A stretch of DNA of 36,327 bases from Limnohabitans planktonicus II-D5 (GTDB lineage Bacteria > Pseudomonadota > Gammaproteobacteria > Burkholderiales > Burkholderiaceae_C). The notes under the pieces are model-generated. The model did not search any database. It was not told where the DNA came from and saw only the letters and a list, made by a program, of their open reading frames with translations. Location of the stretch: contig NZ_LFYT02000035.1 in assembly GCF_001270065.2 (NCBI RefSeq), forward strand, positions 1 through 36,327. Direction: 5' to 3'. This document shows, one piece after another, positions 15,277-23,596 of the stretch. Numbering within the stretch: position 1 is the first letter of the stretch; each line of letters begins with the position of its first letter. Position numbers and translations under genes: made by a program.

Positions 15277-15645
15277 ATGATCCAGACAGAAACTCGGTTG
15301 GATGTGGCCGACAACACCGGCGCAAAGTCCGTGCTGTGCATCAAGGTGCTCGGCGGGTCCAAGCGTCGCTATGCAAGTGTTGGCGACATCATCAAAGTGA
15401 GCATTAAAGAAGCTGCGCCCCGTGGCCGCGTCAAAAAAGGCGAGGTTTACAGTGCTGTGGTGGTTCGCACCGCCAAAGGCATTCGCCGTGGCGATGGCTC
15501 GCTCGTTAAGTTCGACGGCAACGCTGCAGTGTTGCTGAATGCAAAATTGGAGCCTATTGGCACCCGCATCTTCGGCCCCGTTACGCGTGAATTGCGTACC
15601 GAAAAGTTCATGAAGATCGTGTCCCTGGCTCCTGAAGTACTGTAA
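15277..15645 (+). CDS. rplN: 50S ribosomal protein L14
   Basis: 122 aa, the usual length. It begins MIQTETRLDVADNTGAKSVLCI and contains GGSKRRYASVGDIIKVSIKEA, the L14 signature. It binds 23S rRNA at the subunit interface. Here it is the first gene of the spc operon: glpD lies upstream instead of rpsQ, and a promoter precedes it. The ATG at 15277 is the only sensible start. Confidence 0.98.
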   Translation: MIQTETRLDVADNTGAKSVLCIKVLGGSKRRYASVGDIIKVSIKEAAPRGRVKKGEVYSAVVVRTAKGIRRGDGSLVKFDGNAAVLLNAKLEPIGTRIFGPVTRELRTEKFMKIVSLAPEVL

Positions 15646-15654
15646 GGACGCGCC

Positions 15655-15975
15655 ATGAACAAGATTCGCAAAGGCGACGAGGTGATCGTCATCACAGGTC
15701 GTGACAAAGGCAAGCGTGGCACCGTGTCACAGCGAGCCAGTGACTCGCACGTGTTGATCGAAGGTGTGAACCTCGTCAAAAAACATGCCAAGCCAAACCC
15801 CATGAAGGGCACAACAGGCGGCATCATCGAAAAGGCCATGCCGATTCACCAATCCAATGTGGCGATTTTCAACGCCGCAACGGGCAAGGCTGATCGCGTG
15901 GGCATCAAGCTGCAAGACGATGGCAAACGCGTTCGCGTTTACAAGTCCAGCGGCGAAGAAATCAAGGTGGCATGA
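15655..15975 (+). CDS. rplX: 50S ribosomal protein L24
   Basis: 106 aa. The N-terminal KOW motif is clear (MNKIRKGDEVIVITGRDKGKRGTV), followed by VEGVNLVKKHAKPNP. One of the two proteins that initiate assembly of the 50S subunit. It follows rplN by 9 nt, with AAGGACG upstream, and its stop touches the start region of rplE. Confidence 0.98.
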   Translation: MNKIRKGDEVIVITGRDKGKRGTVSQRASDSHVLIEGVNLVKKHAKPNPMKGTTGGIIEKAMPIHQSNVAIFNAATGKADRVGIKLQDDGKRVRVYKSSGEEIKVA

Positions 15976-15977
15976 GC

Positions 15978-16517
15978 ATGGCACGTTTGCAACAACTCTT
16001 CCGCGAAAAAATCGCTGCTGACCTGACAGCCAAGTTTGGCTACACGTCGCCCATGCAGGTGCCTCGCATCACCAAGATCACCTTGAACATGGGTGTGTCT
16101 GAAGCAGTGGCTGACAAGAAAGTCATGGACCACGCTGTGAGTGACCTGACCAAAATCGCCGGCCAAAGGCCTGTGGTGACCAAGGCCAAGAAAGCCATTG
16201 CGGGTTTCAAAATCCGTGAGCAGCAGCCTATCGGTTGCATGGTGACCTTGCGTGGCGTTCAGATGTATGAATTCCTGGATCGTTTCGTGACCGTGGCTCT
16301 GCCTCGCGTTCGTGACTTCCGTGGTATTTCAGGTCGCGCATTTGATGGCCGTGGTAACTACAACATTGGCGTCAAAGAGCAGATCATTTTCCCTGAGATT
16401 GAGTACGACAAGGTGGATGCCTTGCGCGGTCTCAACATCAGCATCACCACAACGGCCAAGTCTGACGAAGAGTGCAAAGCGCTCTTGACAGCTTTCCGCT
16501 TCCCCTTCAAGAACTGA
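15978..16517 (+). CDS. rplE: 50S ribosomal protein L5
   Basis: 179 aa from the ATG at 15978 (MARLQQLFREKIAADL), equal to E. coli L5. An in-frame ATG at 15972, overlapping the rplX stop as ATGA, would add Met-Ser. The conserved ITLNMGVSEAVADKK and RDFRGISGRAFDGRGNYN segments are present. Part of the central protuberance with 5S rRNA. Confidence 0.97.
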   Translation: MARLQQLFREKIAADLTAKFGYTSPMQVPRITKITLNMGVSEAVADKKVMDHAVSDLTKIAGQRPVVTKAKKAIAGFKIREQQPIGCMVTLRGVQMYEFLDRFVTVALPRVRDFRGISGRAFDGRGNYNIGVKEQIIFPEIEYDKVDALRGLNISITTTAKSDEECKALLTAFRFPFKN

Positions 16518-16525
16518 GGTGTCAC

Positions 16526-16831
16526 GTGGCTAAAGTAGCTTTGATCGAGCGTGAGCTCAAGCGTGAAAAACTGGCGGCCAAATTCGCGAAAAAATACGCG
16601 GAATTGAAAGCCATCGCCAACGATGCCAAGCGCAGCGATGAAGAGCGTGCAGCTGCCCGTCTGGGTCTGCAAAAGCTCCCGCGCAACGCCAACCCGACCC
16701 GCCAACGCAACCGCTGTGAAATCACCGGTCGCCCACGCGGTACGTTCCGTCAATTTGGTCTGGGTCGCGCCAAAATCCGTGAATTAGCCTTTGCAGGCAA
16801 CATTCCGGGCGTGACCAAGGCCAGCTGGTAA
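16526..16831 (+). CDS. rpsN: 30S ribosomal protein S14
   Basis: 101 aa from a GTG start at 16526, preceded by GAGG 6 nt upstream that overlaps the rplE stop. The frame is open upstream in rplE, but those residues are not S14. It is the long, non-zinc form (no paired CxxC), with RNRCEITGRPRG and REL-AFAGNIPGVTKASW at the end. It sits in the 30S head. Confidence 0.97.
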   Translation: MAKVALIERELKREKLAAKFAKKYAELKAIANDAKRSDEERAAARLGLQKLPRNANPTRQRNRCEITGRPRGTFRQFGLGRAKIRELAFAGNIPGVTKASW

Positions 16832-16851
16832 ATCGGCAGGAGAGATACAAC

Positions 16852-17247
16852 ATGAGCATGAGTGATCCTATTGCCGATCTGTTGACCCGCATCCGTAATG
16901 CACAGATGGTGGCTAAAGCTGCTGTGATGGTGCCTTCATCCAAAGTGAAGGTGGCCATTGCCCAAGTGCTGAAAGATGAAGGCTACATTGACGGTTTCCA
17001 AGTCAAAACCGAAGACGGCAAGTCCGTTCTCGAAATCGCCCTGAAGTACTATGCCGGTCGCCCTGTGATCGAACGCATTGAGCGCGTGAGCCGTCCCGGC
17101 CTGCGTGTGTACAAAGGCCGTGATGCTATTCCTCAAGTCCAAAACGGCTTGGGCGTGGCCATCGTCACTACACCTCAGGGTGTGATGACTGATCGCAAAG
17201 CACGTGCAGCCGGTGTCGGCGGCGAAGTGCTGTGCTACGTCGCTTAA
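16852..17247 (+). CDS. rpsH: 30S ribosomal protein S8
   Basis: 131 aa, starting MSMSDPIADLLTRIRNAQM, with the C-terminal GVMTDRKARAAGVGGEVLCYVA characteristic of S8. AGGAGAG lies 8 nt upstream. S8 binds the central domain of 16S rRNA and, in E. coli, represses the spc operon at rplE; whether it does so here was not visible. Confidence 0.98.
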   Translation: MSMSDPIADLLTRIRNAQMVAKAAVMVPSSKVKVAIAQVLKDEGYIDGFQVKTEDGKSVLEIALKYYAGRPVIERIERVSRPGLRVYKGRDAIPQVQNGLGVAIVTTPQGVMTDRKARAAGVGGEVLCYVA

Positions 17248-17260
17248 AGGGAGAAAAAGA

Positions 17261-17794
17261 ATGTCCCGCGTAGGAAAAATGCCCGTGACCATCCCCGCTG
17301 GCGTGGATGTGTCGATCAATTCAGATCAGATCAACGTCAAAGGCGCAGGTGGTCAATTGGCCATCGCCGCCAACGGCTTGGTCAAGGTGAACAACGAAGG
17401 CGGCAAGCTGAGCTTTGCACCTGCCAACGATTCGCGTGAAGCCAATGCCATGAGCGGCACCTTGCGTCAGCTGGTGAACAACATGGTGACTGGCGTGACC
17501 AAGGGCTTCGAAAAGAAGTTGAACCTGGTCGGCGTGGGTTACAAAGCGGCTGCCTCTGGTGCCAAATTGAACCTGGCTGTTGGTTATTCACACCCCGTCA
17601 ACATCGACATGCCTGCGGGCATCACGGTGGCCACCCCAACCGCGACTGAAATCGTGATCAAGGGTGCTGACCGTCAACGTGTTGGCCAAATCGCTGCTGA
17701 GATCCGTGCTGTTCGCCCACCTGAGCCCTACAAGGGCAAAGGCATCCGTTATTCGGATGAGAAGATCACGATCAAAGAGACCAAGAAGAAATAA
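17261..17794 (+). CDS. rplF: 50S ribosomal protein L6
   Basis: 177 aa from MSRVGKMPVTIPAGV. The frame is open from 17204 inside rpsH, but homology starts at 17261 with GGGAG upstream. The C-terminal signature PPEPYKGKGIRYSDE is present. It binds near the sarcin-ricin loop of 23S rRNA. Confidence 0.98.
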   Translation: MSRVGKMPVTIPAGVDVSINSDQINVKGAGGQLAIAANGLVKVNNEGGKLSFAPANDSREANAMSGTLRQLVNNMVTGVTKGFEKKLNLVGVGYKAAASGAKLNLAVGYSHPVNIDMPAGITVATPTATEIVIKGADRQRVGQIAAEIRAVRPPEPYKGKGIRYSDEKITIKETKKK

Positions 17795-17805
17795 GGAGCT
17801 GCATC

Positions 17806-18171
17806 ATGATGACCAAGAAAGAGCAGCGTCTGCGTCGTGCACGCCAAACACGTATCCGTATTGCACAGCAAGGCGTGGCGCGTTTGACAGTGAACCGCAC
17901 AAATCTGCACATCTACGCCAGCGTTATCTCTGGTTGCGGCACCAAAGTGCTGGCCAGCGCATCTACAGCAGAAGCCGAAGTGCGCACAGCCCTGGGCGCT
18001 TCTGGCAAAGGCGGCAATGCAGCAGCAGCCTCAGTGATTGGCAAGCGCATTGCTGAAAAAGCTAAAGCTGCCGGCGTTGAGAAGGTCGCTTTCGACCGCG
18101 CAGGTTTCGCTTACCACGGTCGTGTCAAGGCTTTGGCCGAAGCAGCCCGTGAAGCAGGTCTGCAGTTCTAA
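17806..18171 (+). CDS. rplR: 50S ribosomal protein L18
   Basis: 121 aa, starting MMTKKEQRLRRARQTRIRI, ending AEAAREAGLQF. Basic N-terminus and the DRAGFAYHGRVKALAEAAREAG signature are typical. Binds 5S rRNA in the central protuberance. AAGGAG lies 7 nt before the start, 11 nt after rplF. Confidence 0.98.
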   Translation: MMTKKEQRLRRARQTRIRIAQQGVARLTVNRTNLHIYASVISGCGTKVLASASTAEAEVRTALGASGKGGNAAAASVIGKRIAEKAKAAGVEKVAFDRAGFAYHGRVKALAEAAREAGLQF

Positions 18172-18188
18172 ACGGATCGGAGTTACAA

Positions 18189-18707
18189 ATGGCTAAATTT
18201 ACAGCAAAACCGCAGAGCGACGGTCCTGAAGACGGTCTGCGCGAAAAGATGATCGCGGTCAACCGCGTGACCAAAGTGGTCAAGGGCGGCCGTATCCTCG
18301 GTTTCGCAGCCTTGACAGTGGTCGGTGACGGCGATGGCAAAGTGGGCATGGGCAAAGGCAAATCGAAAGAAGTGCCAGCAGCTGTGCAAAAAGCGATGGA
18401 AGAAGCCCGTCGTAACCTGGCCAAAGTGCACCTCAAAAACGGCACGATCCATCATGCAGTGCACGGTCACCATGGCGCTGCCCGCGTGATGATGGCACCA
18501 GCACCCAAGGGTACCGGCATCATTGCAGGTGGTCCTATGCGCGCTGTGTTCGAAGTGGTGGGTATCACTGACATCGTGGCCAAAAGCCATGGATCGTCCA
18601 ACCCTTACAACATGGTTCGTGCCACATTGGACGCTTTGTCCAATTGCACAACAGCCTCCAACGTGGCAGCCAAACGTGGCAAGTCCGTTGAAGAGTTGTT
18701 CGTCTGA
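18189..18707 (+). CDS. rpsE: 30S ribosomal protein S5
   Basis: 172 aa. The double-stranded RNA-binding-like N-terminal domain has the VNRVTKVVKGGRILGFAALT signature, and the C-terminal part has GGPMRAVFEVVGITDIVAKS. It contributes to decoding accuracy and the mRNA entry site. CGGAG lies 6-7 nt upstream; 17 nt after rplR. Confidence 0.98.
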   Translation: MAKFTAKPQSDGPEDGLREKMIAVNRVTKVVKGGRILGFAALTVVGDGDGKVGMGKGKSKEVPAAVQKAMEEARRNLAKVHLKNGTIHHAVHGHHGAARVMMAPAPKGTGIIAGGPMRAVFEVVGITDIVAKSHGSSNPYNMVRATLDALSNCTTASNVAAKRGKSVEELFV

Positions 18708-18721
18708 ACCGGAGATCGAAC

Positions 18722-18904
18722 ATGTCAAACCAAGCAATCGTGAAAATCCAATTGGTGCGTAGCCCAATCGGAACCAAGGTCTCGCACCGTGCCACTGTCC
18801 GTGGCCTGGGTCTGCGTAAGCTCAATTCGGTGAGCGAACTGCAAGATACTCCAGCTGTGCGCGGCATGATCAACAAGATCAGTTATCTGGTCAAAGTTCT
18901 CTAA
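18722..18904 (+). CDS. rpmD: 50S ribosomal protein L30
   Basis: 60 aa, the usual bacterial length. Contains VRSPIGTKVSHRATVRGLGL and the C-terminal GMINKISYLVKV. CGGAG lies just upstream, and the gene follows rpsE by 14 nt. Confidence 0.97.
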   Translation: MSNQAIVKIQLVRSPIGTKVSHRATVRGLGLRKLNSVSELQDTPAVRGMINKISYLVKVL

Positions 18905-18914
18905 GAGGCCGATG

Positions 18915-19346
18915 ATGGAACTCAATAGCATCAAGCCCGCAGACGGCGCAAAACACGCAGCACGTCGTGTCGGTCGCGGTATCGGATCGGGTCTGGGAAA
19001 AACAGCTGGTCGTGGTCACAAAGGTCAGAAGTCCCGTTCGGGTGGTTACCACAAAGTCGGTTTCGAAGGCGGTCAAATGCCTTTGCAACGTCGTCTGCCC
19101 AAGCGTGGTTTCAAGTCGCATTTGCTGAAATTCAACGCTGAAATCACATTGACAACACTGAGCAAACTCGGTTTGGCTGAAGTGGATTTGTTGGCGTTGA
19201 AGCAAGCAGGCCTCGTGCCTCAAATTGCCAAGGTGGTCAAGGTCATCAAGTCTGGTGAACTCGCGACTGCCGTCAAGTTGACAGGTATTGGTGCGACTGC
19301 AGGTGCCAAAGCAGCGATTGAAGCTGCTGGCGGCTCCTTGGCTTGA
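18915..19346 (+). CDS. rplO: 50S ribosomal protein L15
   Basis: 143 aa from the second of two adjacent ATG codons (18912 and 18915). The second gives the family start MELNSIKPADGAKHAARR and a better spacing (6 nt) from AGAGG. The glycine/arginine-rich RVGRGIGSGLGKTAGRGHKG and GFEGGQMPLQRRLPKRGF are characteristic. A late-assembling 50S protein. Confidence 0.97.
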   Translation: MELNSIKPADGAKHAARRVGRGIGSGLGKTAGRGHKGQKSRSGGYHKVGFEGGQMPLQRRLPKRGFKSHLLKFNAEITLTTLSKLGLAEVDLLALKQAGLVPQIAKVVKVIKSGELATAVKLTGIGATAGAKAAIEAAGGSLA

Positions 19347-19368
19347 ATGTTGAATAGCGAGACTCACT

Positions 19369-20688
19369 GTGGCCACCAACGCTAATCAGATCGCCAAGAC
19401 AGGCAAGTTCGGTGACTTGCGTCGCCGGCTTGTATTCTTGCTGCTCGCGCTGGTGGTTTACCGTGCAGGCGCACACATTCCTGTGCCAGGAATTGACCCT
19501 GATCAGCTCAAGCAGTTGTTCAATGGTCAGCAAGGCGGCATTCTGGACATGTTCAACATGTTCTCAGGTGGTGCCTTATCAAGATTCACTGTTTTTGCGC
19601 TGGGCATCATGCCCTACATTTCTGCTTCCATCGTGATGCAGTTGTTGACCTATGTACTGCCTTCTTTCGAGCAATTGAAAAAAGAGGGCGAGGCCGGTCG
19701 TCGCAAAATCACACAGTACACACGATTTGGTGCTCTGGGTCTAGCAGTGTTCCAGTCTTTGGGTATTGCAGTTGCGTTGGAAGCTTCGGCGGGTTTGGTG
19801 ATCAATCCAGGAATGGGTTTTCGCATGACAGCAGTCGTCAGTTTGACGGCTGGGACGATGTTCTTGATGTGGTTGGGTGAGCAGATCACTGAGCGAGGAT
19901 TGGGTAATGGTATTTCCATACTCATCTTTGCAGGTATCGCTGCGGGTTTGCCAAGCGCTATGGGTGGCTTGTTTGAATTGGTTAGAACAGGTGCAATGAA
20001 TCCCCTGATATCAATGTTGATCATTGTCGTGGTGGTTCTGGTCACGTACTTTGTTGTGTTCGTTGAACGCGGTCAGCGCAAGATCTTGGTCAATTACGCG
20101 CGTCGTCAAGTCGGTAACAAGGTTTATGGGGGCCAGTCTTCTCATCTGCCATTGAAATTGAACATGGCAGGTGTGATTCCTCCCATTTTTGCTTCTTCAA
20201 TCATTTTGTTGCCCGCGACAGTCATCAATTGGTTCAGTTCCGGTGATTCCAACAGTGTGGTTATCCGCTTCTTCAAAGATGTAGCAGGCACATTGTCACC
20301 AGGTCAACCGATCTATGTGATGTTGTACGCAGCAGCGATCATTTTCTTCTGCTTCTTCTACACCGCTTTGGTATTCAATAGCCGTGAAACTGCAGATAAC
20401 TTGAAGAAAAGTGGCGCATTCATTCCTGGTATCCGTCCAGGGGATCAAACCGCTCGGTACATCGACAAGATCTTGCTGCGATTGACGGCCGTGGGTGCTG
20501 CTTACATCACTTTCGTATGTTTGTTGCCTGAATTTTTGATTCTGAAATACAATGTTCCGTTTTACTTTGGCGGAACATCCTTGCTGATCATCGTGGTTGT
20601 GACCATGGATTTCATGGCTCAGGTCCAAAATTATTTGATGTCACAACAATACGAATCGCTTTTGAAGAAAGCGAGCTTCAAGTCTTGA
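19369..20688 (+). CDS. secY: Protein translocase subunit SecY
   Basis: 439 aa, ten transmembrane helices, the channel-forming subunit of the SecYEG translocon. The GTG at 19369 starts MATNANQIAKTGKFGDLRRR. The plug region HIPVPGID, the conserved GGALSRFTVFALGIMPYISA, and the cytoplasmic VNYARRQVGNKVYGGQSSHLP loop are visible. It follows rplO by 22 nt in the spc operon; rpmJ follows after 91 nt. The frequent infA neighbour is absent. Confidence 0.98.
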   Translation: MATNANQIAKTGKFGDLRRRLVFLLLALVVYRAGAHIPVPGIDPDQLKQLFNGQQGGILDMFNMFSGGALSRFTVFALGIMPYISASIVMQLLTYVLPSFEQLKKEGEAGRRKITQYTRFGALGLAVFQSLGIAVALEASAGLVINPGMGFRMTAVVSLTAGTMFLMWLGEQITERGLGNGISILIFAGIAAGLPSAMGGLFELVRTGAMNPLISMLIIVVVVLVTYFVVFVERGQRKILVNYARRQVGNKVYGGQSSHLPLKLNMAGVIPPIFASSIILLPATVINWFSSGDSNSVVIRFFKDVAGTLSPGQPIYVMLYAAAIIFFCFFYTALVFNSRETADNLKKSGAFIPGIRPGDQTARYIDKILLRLTAVGAAYITFVCLLPEFLILKYNVPFYFGGTSLLIIVVVTMDFMAQVQNYLMSQQYESLLKKASFKS

Positions 20689-20779
20689 CTGATTTGACAT
20701 TGATTTTCTGCGCCGCTTGCGGAGCAACCATTTAAACCTGGCCCAAAGCCAAGTTAACGAAGAGTTTTAGGAGAGAACC

Positions 20780-20893
20780 ATGAGAGTTTCTGCTTCGGTA
20801 AAAAAAATTTGCCGTAACTGCAAGATCATTCGCCGTAAAGGCGTTGTTCGTGTGATCTGTACTGATCCACGCCACAAGCAGCGTCAAGGCTGA
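20780..20893 (+). CDS. rpmJ: 50S ribosomal protein L36
   Basis: A 37-aa protein beginning MRVSASVKKICRNCKIIRR. It is the zinc-ribbon form: C11, C14, C27 and H32 give the C-x2-C-x12-C-x4-H ligand set. AGGAGAG lies 5-6 nt before the ATG. It follows secY and precedes rpsM by 24 nt. Confidence 0.96.
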   Translation: MRVSASVKKICRNCKIIRRKGVVRVICTDPRHKQRQG

Positions 20894-20917
20894 TTGAACT
20901 AGTTTTAGAGGACGAAA

Positions 20918-21283
20918 ATGGCACGTATCGCTGGCATCAACATTCCGCCACACAAACATGCTGAAATTGGCTTGACAGCCATTTTCGGAATTGGCCGCAC
21001 CCGCGCTCGCAAGATTTGTGAATCTTGTGGCATCGCTTACTCCAAAAAGATCAAGGATCTGACGGATGGCGACCTGGAAAAAATCCGCGACCAAATCGCT
21101 GCTTTCACCATTGAAGGTGATCTGCGTCGTGAGACCACCATGAACATCAAGCGTTTGATGGACATCGGTTGCTATCGTGGATTCCGTCACCGTCGTGGAT
21201 TGCCCATGCGCGGTCAGCGTACAAGGACCAATGCTCGCACTCGCAAGGGTCCGCGCAAAGGTGCAGCGGCTCTGAAGAAATAA
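20918..21283 (+). CDS. rpsM: 30S ribosomal protein S13
   Basis: 121 aa, beginning MARIAGINIPPHKHAEIGLT; the GIGRTRARKICESCGI helix-hairpin-helix and the basic C-terminus RGQRTRTNARTRKGPRKG are typical. It contacts the P-site tRNA and 50S. First gene of the alpha operon block; GAGGACG lies upstream. Confidence 0.98.
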   Translation: MARIAGINIPPHKHAEIGLTAIFGIGRTRARKICESCGIAYSKKIKDLTDGDLEKIRDQIAAFTIEGDLRRETTMNIKRLMDIGCYRGFRHRRGLPMRGQRTRTNARTRKGPRKGAAALKK

Positions 21284-21302
21284 GCAGGATTAAGAGACCA
21301 AT

Positions 21303-21707
21303 ATGGCTAAAGCACAATCAAACAGCGCCGCCCAACGTGTCCGTAAGAAAGTTCGCAAGAACATTGCTGACGGTATTGCTCACGTTCACGCGTCGTTTAA
21401 CAACACCATCATCACCATCACTGATCGCCAAGGCAATGCATTGTCTTGGGCTTCTTCCGGTGGCCAAGGCTTCAAGGGATCGCGCAAATCGACACCTTTT
21501 GCAGCTCAGGTTGCTTCTGAAGTTGCAGGTCGCGCGGCCCAAGAACAAGGCATCAAAAACCTTGACGTCGAGATCAAAGGCCCAGGCCCAGGTCGTGAGT
21601 CTTCGGTGCGTGCACTGGGTGCATTGGGTATCCGCATCACTTCGATCGCCGACGTGACCCCTGTTCCCCACAACGGCTGCCGCCCTCAAAAGCGTCGCCG
21701 TATCTAA
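21303..21707 (+). CDS. rpsK: 30S ribosomal protein S11
   Basis: 134 aa, starting MAKAQSNSAAQRVRKKVRKN. The HASFNNTIITITDRQGNALSW and the C-terminal DVTPVPHNGCRPQKRRRI are hallmarks. Lines the platform near the mRNA exit. 19 nt after rpsM; an 87-nt gap with two hairpins follows. Confidence 0.98.
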   Translation: MAKAQSNSAAQRVRKKVRKNIADGIAHVHASFNNTIITITDRQGNALSWASSGGQGFKGSRKSTPFAAQVASEVAGRAAQEQGIKNLDVEIKGPGPGRESSVRALGALGIRITSIADVTPVPHNGCRPQKRRRI

Positions 21708-21725
21708 TCTCAAACCAAGCCCACC

Positions 21726-21771
21726 GCCAGGCCATGCTTGCATCGCCTGGCTCCCGCATTTTTTGATGCGG
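21726..21771 (+). other. Two stem-loops between rpsK and rpsD
   Basis: GCCAGGC (21726-21732) pairs with GCCTGGC (21745-21751). CCGCAT (21754-21759) pairs with ATGCGG (21766-21771) around TTTTTG. No T-tract follows. They lie just before rpsD, whose product S4 autoregulates the alpha operon in E. coli; a link here is speculative. Confidence 0.5.
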
Positions 21772-21794
21772 TAGTTGCATAAAAGGAAAATCAA

Positions 21795-22418
21795 GTGGCA
21801 CGCTACCTCGGCCCCAAGGCCAAACTTTCACGCCGTGAAGGCACCGATCTGTTCCTCAAGAGCGCACGCCGTTCGATCGCGGACAAATCAAAATTCGACT
21901 CCAAGCCAGGCCAACATGGCCGCACTTCTGGTCAACGTACCTCCGACTACGGTCTGCAATTGCGTGAAAAGCAAAAAGTCAAGCGGATGTATGGCATTTT
22001 GGAGAAGCAGTTCCGCCGCTACTTCGCAGAAGCAGACCGCCGCAAGGGCAATACGGGTTCCAACTTGTTGGGCTTGTTGGAGTGCCGCCTCGACAACGTC
22101 GTGTACCGCATGGGTTTCGGCTCCACACGTGCTGAAGCACGTCAGATGGTGTCGCACAAAGCCATCATCGTGAACGGTCAATCCGTGAACATCCCTTCGT
22201 ACTTGGTCAAGGCCGGTGATGTGATCGCTGTTCGCGAAAAGTCCAAAAAGCAAAACCGTGTGGTTGAAGCTTTGCAATTGGCTTTGCAAGTGGGCATGCC
22301 TGCTTGGGTTGAAGTCAACGCCGACAAGGCAGAAGGCACCTTCAAGAAGGTTCCTGATCGCGATGAATTCGCTGCAGACATCAACGAATCGTTGATCGTC
22401 GAACTGTACTCGCGTTAA
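21795..22418 (+). CDS. rpsD: 30S ribosomal protein S4
   Basis: 207 aa from a GTG at 21795 (AAAGGAAAA upstream). Starts MARYLGPKAKLSRREGTDLFLK. The S4 RNA-binding domain (CRLDNVVYRMGFGSTRAEARQMVSH, about residues 97-121) is clear. Primary 16S rRNA binder. The paired-cysteine zinc cluster of some S4 forms is absent. Confidence 0.98.
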   Translation: MARYLGPKAKLSRREGTDLFLKSARRSIADKSKFDSKPGQHGRTSGQRTSDYGLQLREKQKVKRMYGILEKQFRRYFAEADRRKGNTGSNLLGLLECRLDNVVYRMGFGSTRAEARQMVSHKAIIVNGQSVNIPSYLVKAGDVIAVREKSKKQNRVVEALQLALQVGMPAWVEVNADKAEGTFKKVPDRDEFAADINESLIVELYSR

Positions 22419-22457
22419 TTCTGAGTCGTTTCAATCGTTCCCGGGCATCCTCACAAG

Positions 22458-22494
22458 GTTGCACCGGGTGCTTCATCAGCCTTACCGGTGTAAC
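22458..22494 (+). other. Stem-loop between rpsD and rpoA
   Basis: GTTGCACCGG (22458-22467) pairs with CCGGTGTAAC (22485-22494) over 10 bp with one G-U pair, around a 17-nt loop. No U-tract follows. It lies 28 nt before the rpoA start. Confidence 0.45.
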
Positions 22495-22522
22495 GGACCG
22501 GGGGTATTGAGAGGAAGTCTGA

Positions 22523-23515
22523 ATGCAAACCAATTTGTTGAAACCCAAAGCCATCCAAGTCGAACAATTGGCCGCCAACCGTGCAAAAGTCACGCTGGAG
22601 CCATTCGAACGTGGTTATGGTCACACACTCGGCAACGCGCTGCGCCGCGTTTTGTTGTCCTCCATGGTGGGTTACTCCGCCACTGAGGTCACCATCGCCG
22701 GAGTGGTGCACGAATACTCATCCATTGATGGCGTCCAGGAAGATGTGGTCAACATTTTGTTGAACCTCAAGGGTGTCGTGTTCAAACTTCACAACCGTGA
22801 CGAAGTGACCTTGAGTTTGCGCAAGGACGGCGAAGGTGCCGTCACTGCTGCGGACATCCAGACACCCCATGATGTAGAAATCATCAACCCTGAGCACGTC
22901 ATTGCCAATCTGTCACACGGTGGTAAATTGGACATGCAAATCAAGGTCGAAAAAGGCCGTGGTTATGTGCCAGGAAGCATGCGTAGATTTGCCGATGAGC
23001 CTACGAAGGCTTTGGGTCGTATCGTTTTGGATGCGTCGTTTTCGCCTGTCAAGCGCGTGAGCTATACCGTTGAAAGCGCTCGCGTTGAGCAGCGCACTGA
23101 TCTGGACAAGTTGGTCATTGAAATTGAAACCAACGGTGCGATCAGCGCTGAAGATGCTGTTCGTTCTTCGGCCAAGATTTTGGTCGAACAATTGGCGGTG
23201 TTTGCGCAACTTGAAGGCAGTGAGTTGTCTGCATTCAACGAGCCTGCTCAGCGCGGTGGTGCCGGCAGTTTTGACCCGATTCTGTTGCGCCCTGTGGACG
23301 AACTTGAACTCACCGTTCGTTCGGCCAACTGCCTCAAAGCAGAAAACATTTATTACATCGGCGACTTGATTCAACGTACCGAGAATGAATTGCTCAAGAC
23401 CCCTAACCTGGGTCGCAAGTCACTCAACGAAATCAAGGAAGTTTTGGCATCGCGTGGTTTGACTTTGGGCATGAAGCTCGAAGCCTGGCCACCAGCGGGT
23501 CTGGAAAAGCGATAA
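22523..23515 (+). CDS. rpoA: DNA-directed RNA polymerase subunit alpha
   Basis: 330 aa. The N-terminal assembly domain has FERGYGHTLGNALRRVLLSSM and dimerises to nucleate beta and beta-prime. The C-terminal domain (about 250-330), with DELELTVRSANCLKAENIYYIGDL and TPNLGRKSLNEIKEVLASRGL, contacts UP elements and activators. GAGAGGAAG lies upstream of the ATG. It has the usual place between rpsD and rplQ. Confidence 0.98.
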   Translation: MQTNLLKPKAIQVEQLAANRAKVTLEPFERGYGHTLGNALRRVLLSSMVGYSATEVTIAGVVHEYSSIDGVQEDVVNILLNLKGVVFKLHNRDEVTLSLRKDGEGAVTAADIQTPHDVEIINPEHVIANLSHGGKLDMQIKVEKGRGYVPGSMRRFADEPTKALGRIVLDASFSPVKRVSYTVESARVEQRTDLDKLVIEIETNGAISAEDAVRSSAKILVEQLAVFAQLEGSELSAFNEPAQRGGAGSFDPILLRPVDELELTVRSANCLKAENIYYIGDLIQRTENELLKTPNLGRKSLNEIKEVLASRGLTLGMKLEAWPPAGLEKR

Positions 23516-23524
23516 TTGAAAGTT

Positions 23525-23571
23525 CCCGGAAATTTCCGGGGTGTGCACGGGCAGTACCTGATACGGCTGCC
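23525..23571 (+). other. Palindrome and stem-loop between rpoA and rplQ
   Basis: CCCGGAAATTTCCGGG at 23525-23540 is a perfect 16-bp palindrome, and GGCAG (23550-23554) pairs with CTGCC (23567-23571). No T-tract follows, so rplQ is probably still co-transcribed. Confidence 0.45.
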
Positions 23572-23596
23572 TGTTTAATAAAGAAAGGTAAGCACC

